From positions 1 through 64,000 of the forward strand of contig CAXULQ010000007.1 in assembly GCA_964251965.1 (NCBI GenBank): DNA of 64,000 nt. Direction: 5' to 3'. Below are positions 45,601-54,789 of the stretch, one piece after another. The DNA comes from Mucilaginibacter_A sp964251965 (lineage in GTDB: Bacteria > Bacteroidota > Bacteroidia > Sphingobacteriales > Sphingobacteriaceae). The translations under genes and the position numbers were made by a program. Under the pieces are notes generated by a model. It did no database searches. It was given only the letters and a program-made list of their open reading frames with translations, and was not told the origin of the DNA. Every line of letters starts with the position of its first letter. The first letter of the stretch is position 1.

Positions 45601-48600
45601 CTACATGGTGCGATTAAAAGTGGATTTGTTACCAACATAAATTTAGTATGGTCTTGGATTTCAATTCCTACATGGTGCGATTAAAAGTAAAGCTGATAGC
45701 CGTTCCAATACTGCCAAATTCGAATTTCAATTCCTACATGGTGCGATTAAAAGTATTACCGATCGGTTTATATTGAGCAACTGGAGGAAATTTCAATTCC
45801 TACATGGTGCGATTAAAAGCCCGCCGACGAATCGGAAAGAAGCCGGACTTACACATTTCAATTCCTACATGGTGCGATTAAAAGAAGCGGCCTGATCGAA
45901 GATTGCGACATCCTGGAGAATTTCAATTCCTACATGGTGCGATTAAAAGAATTACCCCACGTGTTTGCTCCGGTTCGCGCTGGCATTTCAATTCCTACAT
46001 GGTGCGATTAAAAGATGAGACATACGGCACTAAACAGAATACAGCTATTTGATTTCAATTCCTACATGGTGCGATTAAAAGAACTACGTCATATACTCTT
46101 AATTACATAAACCACATTTCAATTCCTACATGGTGCGATTAAAAGTATTAAACAAATCCTTATCAGGTTTTAATATGAAATTTCAATTCCTACATGGTGC
46201 GATTAAAAGTATAAGCATCAATGCTTTTTAAATCGTTTTTCACCCATTTCAATTCCTACATGGTGCGATTAAAAGTGTCCTTAAAGTCCAGTTCATCTTT
46301 TTTAATCTTTATTTCAATTCCTACATGGTGCGATTAAAAGCCTGTTCTGGTGCTAAAGATTCCGCCGCTTTTTTGTATTTCAATTCCTACATGGTGCGAT
46401 TAAAAGTAGTTTTAGCTGCGCCGCCGTTTCTAAATTTATAGCTTATTTCAATTCCTACATGGTGCGATTAAAAGCCGTGCGTAGTATCCATTACCTTCAT
46501 GACGTTTTTATTTCAATTCCTACATGGTGCGATTAAAAGCAATATTTCGTTTTAAGATTTGAGTTTTCCAAACTTATTTCAATTCCTACATGGTGCGATT
46601 AAAAGCAGAAGCATTTGCCGTTAATGTTATGTTATCGGTATTTCAATTCCTACATGGTGCGATTAAAAGTGCCGTGCGTGGTATCCATTACCTTCATAAC
46701 ATTTTTATTTCAATTCCTACATGGTGCGATTAAAAGTTGGAAATTTATGGAAATAATGAATTGCAGGCAAATTTCAATTCCTACATGGTGCGATTAAAAG
46801 GGATTATGTAATGAACGAAGATGTTCGCGGCCTAATTTCAATTCCTACATGGTGCGATTAAAAGAATTATCAGGGATTGGATGCAAGATTTATGACTTTA
46901 TTTCAATTCCTACATGGTGCGATTAAAAGCGCTGGTTTTGCTGATAAGGTGTTTGAGGATTGACATTTCAATTCCTACATGGTGCGATTAAAAGCGCTAG
47001 TTTTGCTGATAAGGTGTTTGAGAATTGACATTTCAATTCCTACATGGTGCGATTAAAAGTCGCGCCATTCATTAAAAGAAATTGTAAACGATACACATTT
47101 CAATTCCTACATGGTGCGATTAAAAGAGTGTACAGAATCAAAAGAGAATGACTTTTGCACATTTCAATTCCTACATGGTGCGATTAAAAGTATAAGATGC
47201 TAAATAAGGCTACGGAAGCCTTTGAATATTTCAATTCCTACATGGTGCGATTAAAAGTTTAATTCCGTGTTTTCTATTATGGTTAATTGACTTATTTCAA
47301 TTCCTACATGGTGCGATTAAAAGTAATCTTCGCAAATAGCTGCAAGTACCGCTTTTGCTTATTTCAATTCCTACATGGTGCGATTAAAAGCCGCGGAACC
47401 TATCCGGCAGCATCTACCCTACCGGAATTTCAATTCCTACATGGTGCGATTAAAAGAAAGGTATTATAGCAAATTGCATTAAAAGGTTCCGATTTCAATT
47501 CCTACATGGTGCGATTAAAAGAAGCGATTGGATGGAAAAAAACTTTAATTACGACCTAATTTCAATTCCTACATGGTGCGATTAAAAGCAGGCATTTTTA
47601 ATGCTGATAATAGCGTTTATTTATTTCAATTCCTACATGGTGCGATTAAAAGTTTGAAACTAAACTTAAATTTGAGCAAAGTAGATTCATTTCAATTCCT
47701 ACATGGTGCGATTAAAAGTAGCATCACCCGGCAGGTTGTAGTAGATATTGCTCGGATTTCAATTCCTACATGGTGCGATTAAAAGTATGCTTAATGCAAA
47801 GGCTTTGTCATTTAAGCCACTATTTCAATTCCTACATGGTGCGATTAAAAGACTGTTACGCCATCGCCTTGGTTGAATGAAGCTATATTTCAATTCCTAC
47901 ATGGTGCGATTAAAAGTAGAAAACATGAACAAACAAACACGAACATTTATCATTTCAATTCCTACATGGTGCGATTAAAAGACAATTAATTATGAAAATT
48001 AAAATAGAAATTAAATCGATTTCAATTCCTACATGGTGCGATTAAAAGACGATACAGCAAAGGGCAATAAGCCTGTTTACTTCATTTCAATTCCTACATG
48101 GTGCGATTAAAAGTAACCCGCCTGTGAATATCCAGCAGCAATAATTTCATTTCAATTCCTACATGGTGCGATTAAAAGAGTTATATGTGGTTCCAATTCG
48201 TATTCCGTAGCGTTATTTCAATTCCTACATGGTGCGATTAAAAGTTTATCGCTGCCTTTTTATCAGAATTTAATTAAGTCCATTTCAATTCCTACATGGT
48301 GCGATTAAAAGCGCCCATGACGATTGATTTAGATGAAATTTTAACGGATTTCAATTCCTACATGGTGCGATTAAAAGATTAACTATAATCGAAAACACGG
48401 AATTAAAACGCAATTTCAATTCCTACATGGTGCGATTAAAAGAACGCGGGTAATTTAAAGGCCGGGTTAGTTGATAGCCATTTCAATTCCTACATGGTGC
48501 GATTAAAAGTCGTGGTTGGCACCGTATAGGTAGTGCCAGGTGTTACATTTCAATTCCTACATGGTGCGATTAAAAGTCAAACTACACAAAGTTCGACTAA

Positions 48601-51139
48601 AGTTTGTACTGAATTTCAATTCCTACATGGTGCGATTAAAAGCAAAATCTTTGCGCCAAACTTCGTAGCAGGCCTTTAATTTCAATTCCTACATGGTGCG
48701 ATTAAAAGCTACAATTTACAACATTACTACGCAGCCGGTAACACCATTTCAATTCCTACATGGTGCGATTAAAAGACGGCAGAGCCCATAAAAGCAACTG
48801 TGCTTCCTTATTTCAATTCCTACATGGTGCGATTAAAAGCTTGCCTTAACAAAGCTTGTACTATAAGTTCTTTTTTATTTCAATTCCTACATGGTGCGAT
48901 TAAAAGTGGAAAGCGGCCAGCATGGCTTTAGCGAAAAGACATTTCAATTCCTACATGGTGCGATTAAAAGATCGAACCGAAAGAAAGAAAATCCAGTTTA
49001 ATAGCATTTCAATTCCTACATGGTGCGATTAAAAGAGTAAGTTTCGCCCAAAGCATCCGGCAATACGCGCTCCATTTCAATTCCTACATGGTGCGATTAA
49101 AAGCGGTAGGCTCACATGGAACCCGGCAACTGCTTTTTTAATTTCAATTCCTACATGGTGCGATTAAAAGATGCTGATACGTGAAGGCATGTAAATACCG
49201 AGAGCGATTTCAATTCCTACATGGTGCGATTAAAAGGCTTTACCAACCCTTAGAAAACCAAAGGTTATCTACATTTCAATTCCTACATGGTGCGATTAAA
49301 AGCGTAGCTTTCGATCAGGTCGAGCTGCTGGTACTGGTATTTCAATTCCTACATGGTGCGATTAAAAGAAGCAGCTTGATAAAATAAATCAGTTTTATGA
49401 TAACCATTTCAATTCCTACATGGTGCGATTAAAAGACGGTCAATCCGGCAAATTCTGTAACAGGCTCAATTATTTCAATTCCTACATGGTGCGATTAAAA
49501 GTGCCTGCAGCCGTGCGTGGGTCTCTGGCCGGGCTGCATTTCAATTCCTACATGGTGCGATTAAAAGTATCGCTGCCTTTTTATCAGCGGTTCATTAAGT
49601 CCATTTCAATTCCTACATGGTGCGATTAAAAGCGAGAGAACCGCCATTTGCAGATACTGTATTATTATTTCAATTCCTACATGGTGCGATTAAAAGCAGG
49701 CACAATTCTTTAAAGGTGAAAGTAATTTTAATTTCAATTCCTACATGGTGCGATTAAAAGCGTGCGATTGCTCAACTCTTAAAAGTTTAAGGTTAATTTC
49801 AATTCCTACATGGTGCGATTAAAAGCCGTATCGTGGTACATACCGGAAATATGCTGATCGATTTCAATTCCTACATGGTGCGATTAAAAGCCGTATCGTG
49901 GTACATACCGGAAATATGCTGATCGATTTCAATTCCTACATGGTGCGATTAAAAGCAGCATGATTTTAACAGGCAAAGGAGGCTTTACATAAATTTCAAT
50001 TCCTACATGGTGCGATTAAAAGAACAAAAGCGGCGTGAATTTAAGGCCTCAAAATTGGAATTTCAATTCCTACATGGTGCGATTAAAAGAATCAGAAGAA
50101 GCAAGAGATATTTATAATTTAGCAATTTCAATTCCTACATGGTGCGATTAAAAGTTCCGGTTGTTCTTTACCCTAACTTCGGTATCCAATTTCAATTCCT
50201 ACATGGTGCGATTAAAAGAAGTAAACTGCACTATCCAAAAAGGGACTAAAATATTTCAATTCCTACATGGTGCGATTAAAAGGCTGCCGAAAACTACTTA
50301 AACAACCCGGACGAATATTTATTTCAATTCCTACATGGTGCGATTAAAAGACCGTTAGTATGTCAACGCTAAAAAAATACACAACAATTTCAATTCCTAC
50401 ATGGTGCGATTAAAAGAGTGTTTATTCAACCGGGCAAAGCATAGCAGCAAAATTTCAATTCCTACATGGTGCGATTAAAAGTCCTAAACTAAATTCTGAA
50501 TCAAAGTAGGTTTCTTATTTCAATTCCTACATGGTGCGATTAAAAGCACCCGAAGACAAAGAAACGGGCGAACCTTTTTCAAATTTCAATTCCTACATGG
50601 TGCGATTAAAAGATCCAACTGCCATCCGGCAAGTCTTCTAATCCGTTATTTCAATTCCTACATGGTGCGATTAAAAGCGTTGATGACGGTAAAATTTTGA
50701 GCCGTTTACGCAATTTCAATTCCTACATGGTGCGATTAAAAGCGGAAAATATGCTGGAAGTTCGACATCTTAGAACCATATTTCAATTCCTACATGGTGC
50801 GATTAAAAGCTACGGTAATCATAGTTCCGCGTACGCCTTCATTGTATTTCAATTCCTACATGGTGCGATTAAAAGTAGCCGTTCCGATGCTGCCAAATTC
50901 TACTGTTCCGCATTTCAATTCCTACATGGTGCGATTAAAAGCCGATATGAGTAGCGCGTTATCAACCGCCTTTATTATTTCAATTCCTACATGGTGCGAT
51001 TAAAAGTGGTTAGCCTTCCTATTGGCTCTACTCCTATTATGATTTCAATTCCTACATGGTGCGATTAAAAGTTTAAGAAATCGAATTACAGCACTTCAAA
51101 AGTTAGGCAATTTCAATTCCTACATGGTGCGATTAAAAG
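42646..51139 (-). CRISPR. CRISPR array, 30-bp repeat, about 130 repeats and 129 spacers (hand count), transcribed on the minus strand
   Basis: The plus-strand repeat is ATTTCAATTCCTACATGG followed by TGCGATTAAAAG; spacers are 34-38 nt. Read on the minus strand the repeat ends in ATTGAAAT, the expected 8-nt crRNA 5' handle of type I-B systems, so transcription runs from 51139 down to 42646, away from cas2. Degenerate repeats cluster at the low-coordinate end (42646, 42775, 42840, 43036 with 3 bases lost, 43556, 43621, 43885, 44079, 44141), marking the old trailer; the rest are nearly invariant. Adjacent identical spacers: 43195/43260 and 49826/49891. Open frames here with repeated FQFLHGAIK/FNSYMVRLK peptides are translations of the repeat. 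Confidence 0.99.
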
Positions 51140-51335
51140 CCGTTATTAAAACGGCTCTGGTATGTGCTTAAACAACGTTTTTTACATGGTTTTTAAACCA
51201 AATTTTAGTCGGCCGGCATTGAGCGATTGCTATGCACTGACAGACAACCCTTGCAAAACCCTTATTCTTCTGTAGCAGGGCTAATTTAGTGTTTTATTAC
51301 ATCAAAGAACAAACTTTATTATCCTCACCGACAAC
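51140..51335 (-). promoter_or_regulatory. CRISPR leader region
   Basis: This 196-bp AT-rich, gene-free stretch lies between cas2 and the conserved-repeat end of the array, where the leader must be given the minus-strand reading. The first 15 bases next to the repeat (51140-51154) form a small palindrome, CCGTTATTAAAACGG. A TAAAATTTG string on the minus strand resembles a -7 box but has one base too many. Confidence 0.75.
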
Positions 51336-51599
51336 TTATAGTATATTGTCCAGCTTGTTTTTCTCTGCCCCAATTACTTCTTTTTCAAGCCATTTTTCTT
51401 CACGGCTTTTAAAAACCAGGATGCTGTCTGTTTCGGCATCAATAATCAGTTTGGCTTTTGCTTGCAGTTCCTTCAATTTTACAGGGGTGATCTCTCCCTC
51501 AAAAACAGAATTTTGGATCCAGTTTAAATACTGCCTGCACAGTTTCAGCATTTTTCCAACCCGCTTTTCCCCGATGTCATAAACCAAAATCACGTACAT
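51336..51599 (-). CDS. cas2: CRISPR-associated endonuclease Cas2
   Basis: The 87-residue protein starts MYVILVYDIGEKRVGKMLKL, the typical Cas2 beta1 strand with the metal-binding Asp, followed by CRQYLNWIQNSVFEGEITPV and a ferredoxin-like fold. It forms the Cas1-Cas2 integrase that inserts new spacers at the leader end. It is last in the cas gene order and immediately next to the leader. It is separated from cas1 by 323 bp holding an element copy, unusual since cas1-cas2 are normally tightly linked. Confidence 0.97.
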   Translation of the reverse strand: MYVILVYDIGEKRVGKMLKLCRQYLNWIQNSVFEGEITPVKLKELQAKAKLIIDAETDSILVFKSREEKWLEKEVIGAEKNKLDNIL

Positions 51600-51687
51600 A
51601 GTTTTAGCTTTTAGCTGTCAGCCCTTAGCCCTCAGCTTCCATTAGTTCAATTAAATATCTGTTTAAAATTTATTTAATTTGTTTGTG

Positions 51688-51781
51688 ATGCTTCTTTTAT
51701 CACCCAAAAAACCTGAACCTTTTGTATTTTTTGTATTGATTTTATATGCAAATAAAGTATTTACAGGCATAAAAGAAGCAC
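51688..51781. repeat. Dispersed palindromic element (94 bp) between cas1 and cas2
   Basis: ATGCTTCTTTTATCACCC (51688) faces CATAAAAGAAGCAC (51768-51781). The flanks carry further degenerate repeats on both sides (ttagctgtcagcccttagc near 51605; gctgaccgctgatttctgac near 51890). Confidence 0.85.
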
Positions 51782-51922
51782 CGTTATTTTTTATGATAAA
51801 CGTTTAAACAGGCTTTAATACTTGTTGCTCGTTTAAAATAAAATCACGTCCAGTTTTAAAAGGAATTTTTTTATCCGGGCAGTTTAATTGCTGACCGCTG
51901 ATTTCTGACCGCTGCCGGCTCA

Positions 51923-52927
51923 TCACCACCGCACCTTATAAGGCTTATACTCATCCAAACCTAAAACATGTTTCCCCAGCTTGTAACATTCTAACTTGAT
52001 CAGGTGTTTGTAACTTACGCTCCTGTTTAATACCGGATGCTTAAAAGTTTCGTTCAACCGTTCTTCCCAGGCTTTTACAAATATCTTTCTGCCCGAATCT
52101 TTCAGCATACAGCCGTTCATCTTCAGGTCGAAATCTTTAGACTGGATTTCCTTTTTATTCAACAGCCTGAAAATTGTTCTGTCCACCATTACCGGTTTAA
52201 AAATTTCTGCCAGATCCAACGCCAGCGAAAACCTGCGGTAACCCGGTTCGTGCAAAAAGCTGATGGTCGGGTTCAGCTGCGTATGGTATAACTGGTTGAG
52301 GCAGGCCGAATAGCACATCATATTCCCGAAAGAAATCATCGCATTCAGTTCATTGGCAGGCGGTTGTTTGCTGCGGCCTTCCATCCGGAAATTATTCAGA
52401 ATCGTATCAAAAGCCTGGTAATATTGCTGGCGGATATTGCCTTCAATCCCCATCAGTTCGTCCACAGCTTTGGTTTGTTCAATTTGCAAAGCCTGCAACT
52501 CGATACTTTCTAACGGAATGCTCACGTCTTTTTCCCGGTTCAGATAATAGCGCAACGTTTTTGTCATGTTAAAAGCAGCACCGCTTACAAACTTCCGGGC
52601 AATTATCATCCGCTTTTTACTATCGATGTAATGTTTGGTTTGCGAGATCTGCATTTTGCCGGCCAGCAAATATTCTTTCGGACAAAAACTGCCGGTATAA
52701 TTTTCGTAATAATCAAAAAAGTGGACTGCAATGCCAGCTTTGCCCAGAAAGTTGTACAATGCACTGTTGGCATCCAGGCTGCCGAAACAGAACAAATCCG
52801 AAACACCTTCTACCGGAATAAATTTTGGCGCGCCTTCTACGCCTTCCTCATCAACCGGCAAAAACTTCAACGTATTGTCTTTACGGCTCAGCCGGCCGGG
52901 ATTAAACAGGTAATAAGTTTGTTTCAT
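51923..52927 (-). CDS. cas1: CRISPR-associated integrase Cas1
   Basis: This 334-residue Cas1 is of the I-B type: an N-terminal beta domain (MKQTYYLFNPGRLSRKDNTL; SDLFCFGSLDANSALYNFLG; GIAVHFFDYYENYTGSF) and a helical catalytic domain with NAMISFGNMMCYSACLNQLY, the metal-binding His/Glu in ISFLHEPGYRRFSLALDLAE and Asp in LDLAEIFKP, and the late basic tail DEYKPYKVRW. It integrates spacers with Cas2, and Cas4 processes the prespacers. Upstream lies a GTGAT-rich tract and a four-helix-bundle gene that split it from cas4. Confidence 0.98.
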   Translation of the reverse strand: MKQTYYLFNPGRLSRKDNTLKFLPVDEEGVEGAPKFIPVEGVSDLFCFGSLDANSALYNFLGKAGIAVHFFDYYENYTGSFCPKEYLLAGKMQISQTKHYIDSKKRMIIARKFVSGAAFNMTKTLRYYLNREKDVSIPLESIELQALQIEQTKAVDELMGIEGNIRQQYYQAFDTILNNFRMEGRSKQPPANELNAMISFGNMMCYSACLNQLYHTQLNPTISFLHEPGYRRFSLALDLAEIFKPVMVDRTIFRLLNKKEIQSKDFDLKMNGCMLKDSGRKIFVKAWEERLNETFKHPVLNRSVSYKHLIKLECYKLGKHVLGLDEYKPYKVRW

Positions 52928-53100
52928 GGGGATTGGGTGATGTTGTGATAGGTGATGTTGTGATAGGGGCGATCTTGTGATGGAAGTGATATCGTAATAT
53001 TGTAGAAGAGGTGATTTTGTGATACAAGTGATAATGATGATGATCGGGTGATTAAAAAGCTGCTAAAATTTCACTCCTCACTTTTCAACACTCATCTCTC
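52928..53100. repeat. Degenerate GTGAT/TTGTGAT tandem tract
   Basis: The tract is a run of imperfect units such as GGTGATGTTGTGATA, GTGATTTTGTGATAC and GTGATAATGATGATGATC, then its complement-like CACTCCTCAC/ATCTCTCACCTC. It directly precedes cas1 (in gene sense) and flanks the four-helix-bundle gene. It resembles the tract at 53474-53658. Confidence 0.75.
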
Positions 53101-53104
53101 ACCT

Positions 53105-53473
53105 CTAACCCATTTCCAACATTAATTTCTTTTTGTAAGATGCCATAACTTTTAAAATTTCTTCTGTTTCTTTTTTTACGGATGCTGATTTGTCCACTGT
53201 AATAAAATTGCCTTCTTCCAGCATTTCTATCCAGAACAAAGATTCATCTGCCTCTTCCACAACGATGCACAATTTGGCAAATCTTTCCTTAATTGACCGT
53301 CCCCTGCAAACCGCCCTAAAATTTGCTGCCACAGATGTGATAGACCTAAGCAATTGTTTTTTAATGATAAAAGAAGCATCATTGTAAGGTAAAACAGCGG
53401 TTAAACGGATAACTTCTAAAGCTACCGCCTTACTTCTGTTTCGAAAAACCTCATTAAAATCTTCCTGTTTCAT
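53105..53473 (-). CDS. Four-helix-bundle protein (S23/IVS family)
   Basis: The 122-residue, all-helical protein fits the 23S rRNA intervening-sequence/four helix bundle family: EVIRLTAVLPYNDASFIIKK, LLRSITSVAANFRAVCRGRS, KLCIVVEEADESLFWIEMLE and EILKVMASYKKKL. Family members form pentamers and occur in rRNA inserts, beside retroelements (Avd) and as scattered cargo ORFs. It sits between cas4 and cas1, flanked on both sides by GTGAT-rich tracts, as if inserted as a unit. An element arm (53366-53379) encodes NDASFI. A role in CRISPR adaptation is not established. Confidence 0.88.
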   Translation of the reverse strand: MKQEDFNEVFRNRSKAVALEVIRLTAVLPYNDASFIIKKQLLRSITSVAANFRAVCRGRSIKERFAKLCIVVEEADESLFWIEMLEEGNFITVDKSASVKKETEEILKVMASYKKKLMLEMG

Positions 53474-53658
53474 AGGTGATGTTGTGATTTAGTGATTTGG
53501 TGATGTTGTGATTTAGTAATTTGATGAAAAGTGATTTGGTGATATTTGAAATATGATTATTAGTCCGTTTGCAATTCTCACCTCTCACCAAATCACCCTT
53601 CACTCCATCACCTCTCACCCAATCAATCCTCACCAAATCACCTCTCATTCCTCACCGT
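53474..53658. repeat. Inverted GTGAT / ATCAC tract upstream of the four-helix-bundle gene
   Basis: The first half (53475-53545) is built from units such as GTGATTTAGTGATTTGGTGA; the second half (53578-53655) is built from their complements (CACCAAATCACC, CTCACCTCTCACC). The whole could form a long imperfect hairpin between cas4 and the inserted gene. Confidence 0.75.
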
Positions 53659-54168
53659 TTACTCCTCCTCCACGTAACAGAAATCAAAATAGCTGCATTG
53701 CTTGCAAATGGGCTTGCGCAGCAGCGGCGGACAAACTTCACTGGCCACCATTTCCCTGATATTTGTTTCCCAGCTTTGGATCATTTCGGGATCGCCGGGT
53801 TCTAATTGTACCGTTTCCCTTTGCCGCATTTTCGGATATTCAATCAGCCCGGTTACGCCTTCAATTCCTTGCTGCCCTAATTTGTAGATGTAATATTTTA
53901 CCTGGGCAATATGTGCCTTTTCTACCTTGTCGCTTTTTTTCACCTCATGCACAACCTTGTTTTTCGCATCATAAAAATCAATTTTGATGCCGTCCACTTC
54001 CACTTCGGTATATTGCTGCGAGCGGTCGGTATAAGTAGTTTCGCCGATGAGTTTGCCTTCTGCTACGGTTTCGGAAGTATGTTCCATTTGAATACCGTTG
54101 GCAAACAGCCAAAGTTTTCGATGGCAAACGAAGTAGTAGTTGATGTGGGTTGCGGTAAGGCTGAGCAT
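53659..54168 (-). CDS. cas4: CRISPR-associated exonuclease Cas4
   Basis: The 169-residue protein has the RecB-like nuclease core with an Fe-S cluster: first Cys in NYYFVCHRKLWLF (Cys15), the catalytic Asp/Glu-x-Lys motif HEVKKSDKVEKAH, Gln-motif AQVKYYIYKLG, and three C-terminal Cys in PICKQCSYFDFCY (C-x2-C-x5-C). Cas4 trims prespacers and selects the PAM for Cas1-Cas2. It is 5 bp from the PRiA4b-type gene upstream. Confidence 0.96.
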   Translation of the reverse strand: MLSLTATHINYYFVCHRKLWLFANGIQMEHTSETVAEGKLIGETTYTDRSQQYTEVEVDGIKIDFYDAKNKVVHEVKKSDKVEKAHIAQVKYYIYKLGQQGIEGVTGLIEYPKMRQRETVQLEPGDPEMIQSWETNIREMVASEVCPPLLRKPICKQCSYFDFCYVEEE

Positions 54169-54173
54169 GGCAG

Positions 54174-54782
54174 CTAAACTATTTCAAAGTTGTTTTCCTG
54201 ATCGAAATCTACGGTGCGCACGGCTTGCTGTGCTTCTTTTAGGCTGAAAAAATTAGCATCCCAAATGTCGTTCTTTTTTATGCCCAGCCACTTTTTAAAG
54301 CTTTTGTGTTCTGGGTGTTTTGGATCGGCCAAAGCATCTTTTAATTCCTCGTAACCCCAGGGACCGCCGCAATCTTCCGGCGGACAAGTACCTTTCCCGG
54401 CCAAACAATCTGCAAAAAGCAGCTTCTCTCCGGTAATTTTTTCTAATGTGATAACATGGTACCAATCATCGCCTAAATCATACCGGTACACAAACTTTTG
54501 CCCTTCCGAATTAAAAATTTGGGCTAATGGTATATCCTTGCTATCCAGCAATTCATCTTCATCAAAAAAATTCAGATCATCATACATTTCTTTATCGCTG
54601 ATGATCGGATTAGCGCGATAGTCAACCGGCGAAAACTGGTACATGTGCTCATCCTGCCAGCCGAAAGCTGCCTGGATAATCAAATGGAACTGGTAAAAGT
54701 TAAAATCTTCCGGCACCAGCAAACGCCGCCATACCGGTGGTTTGATGATGTCTTTGATTTGGATTTTAAATTGGAATGGCAT
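54174..54782 (-). CDS. Plasmid pRiA4b ORF-3-family protein inside the cas operon
   Basis: The 202-residue protein starts MPFQFKIQIKDIIKPPVWRR, followed by HLIIQAAFGWQDEHMYQF and FVYRYDLGDDWYHVITLEKI, and ends with a conserved GKGTCPPEDCGGPWGYEELK segment. These define the PRiA4_ORF3 fold, common in plasmids and defence-rich regions but of unknown biochemistry. It sits between cas7 and cas4 with 7- and 5-bp gaps, so it is translated as part of the cas operon. No catalytic motif is known; the Cys/Asp cluster could bind metal. Confidence 0.9.
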   Translation of the reverse strand: MPFQFKIQIKDIIKPPVWRRLLVPEDFNFYQFHLIIQAAFGWQDEHMYQFSPVDYRANPIISDKEMYDDLNFFDEDELLDSKDIPLAQIFNSEGQKFVYRYDLGDDWYHVITLEKITGEKLLFADCLAGKGTCPPEDCGGPWGYEELKDALADPKHPEHKSFKKWLGIKKNDIWDANFFSLKEAQQAVRTVDFDQENNFEIV

Positions 54783-54789
54783 AAAGCAT

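Noticed and set aside
44394..51003. Many plus-strand reading frames of 60-97 codons in the array
   Set aside because: They repeat FQFLHGAIK or FNSYMVRLK, which is the CRISPR repeat translated in two frames.
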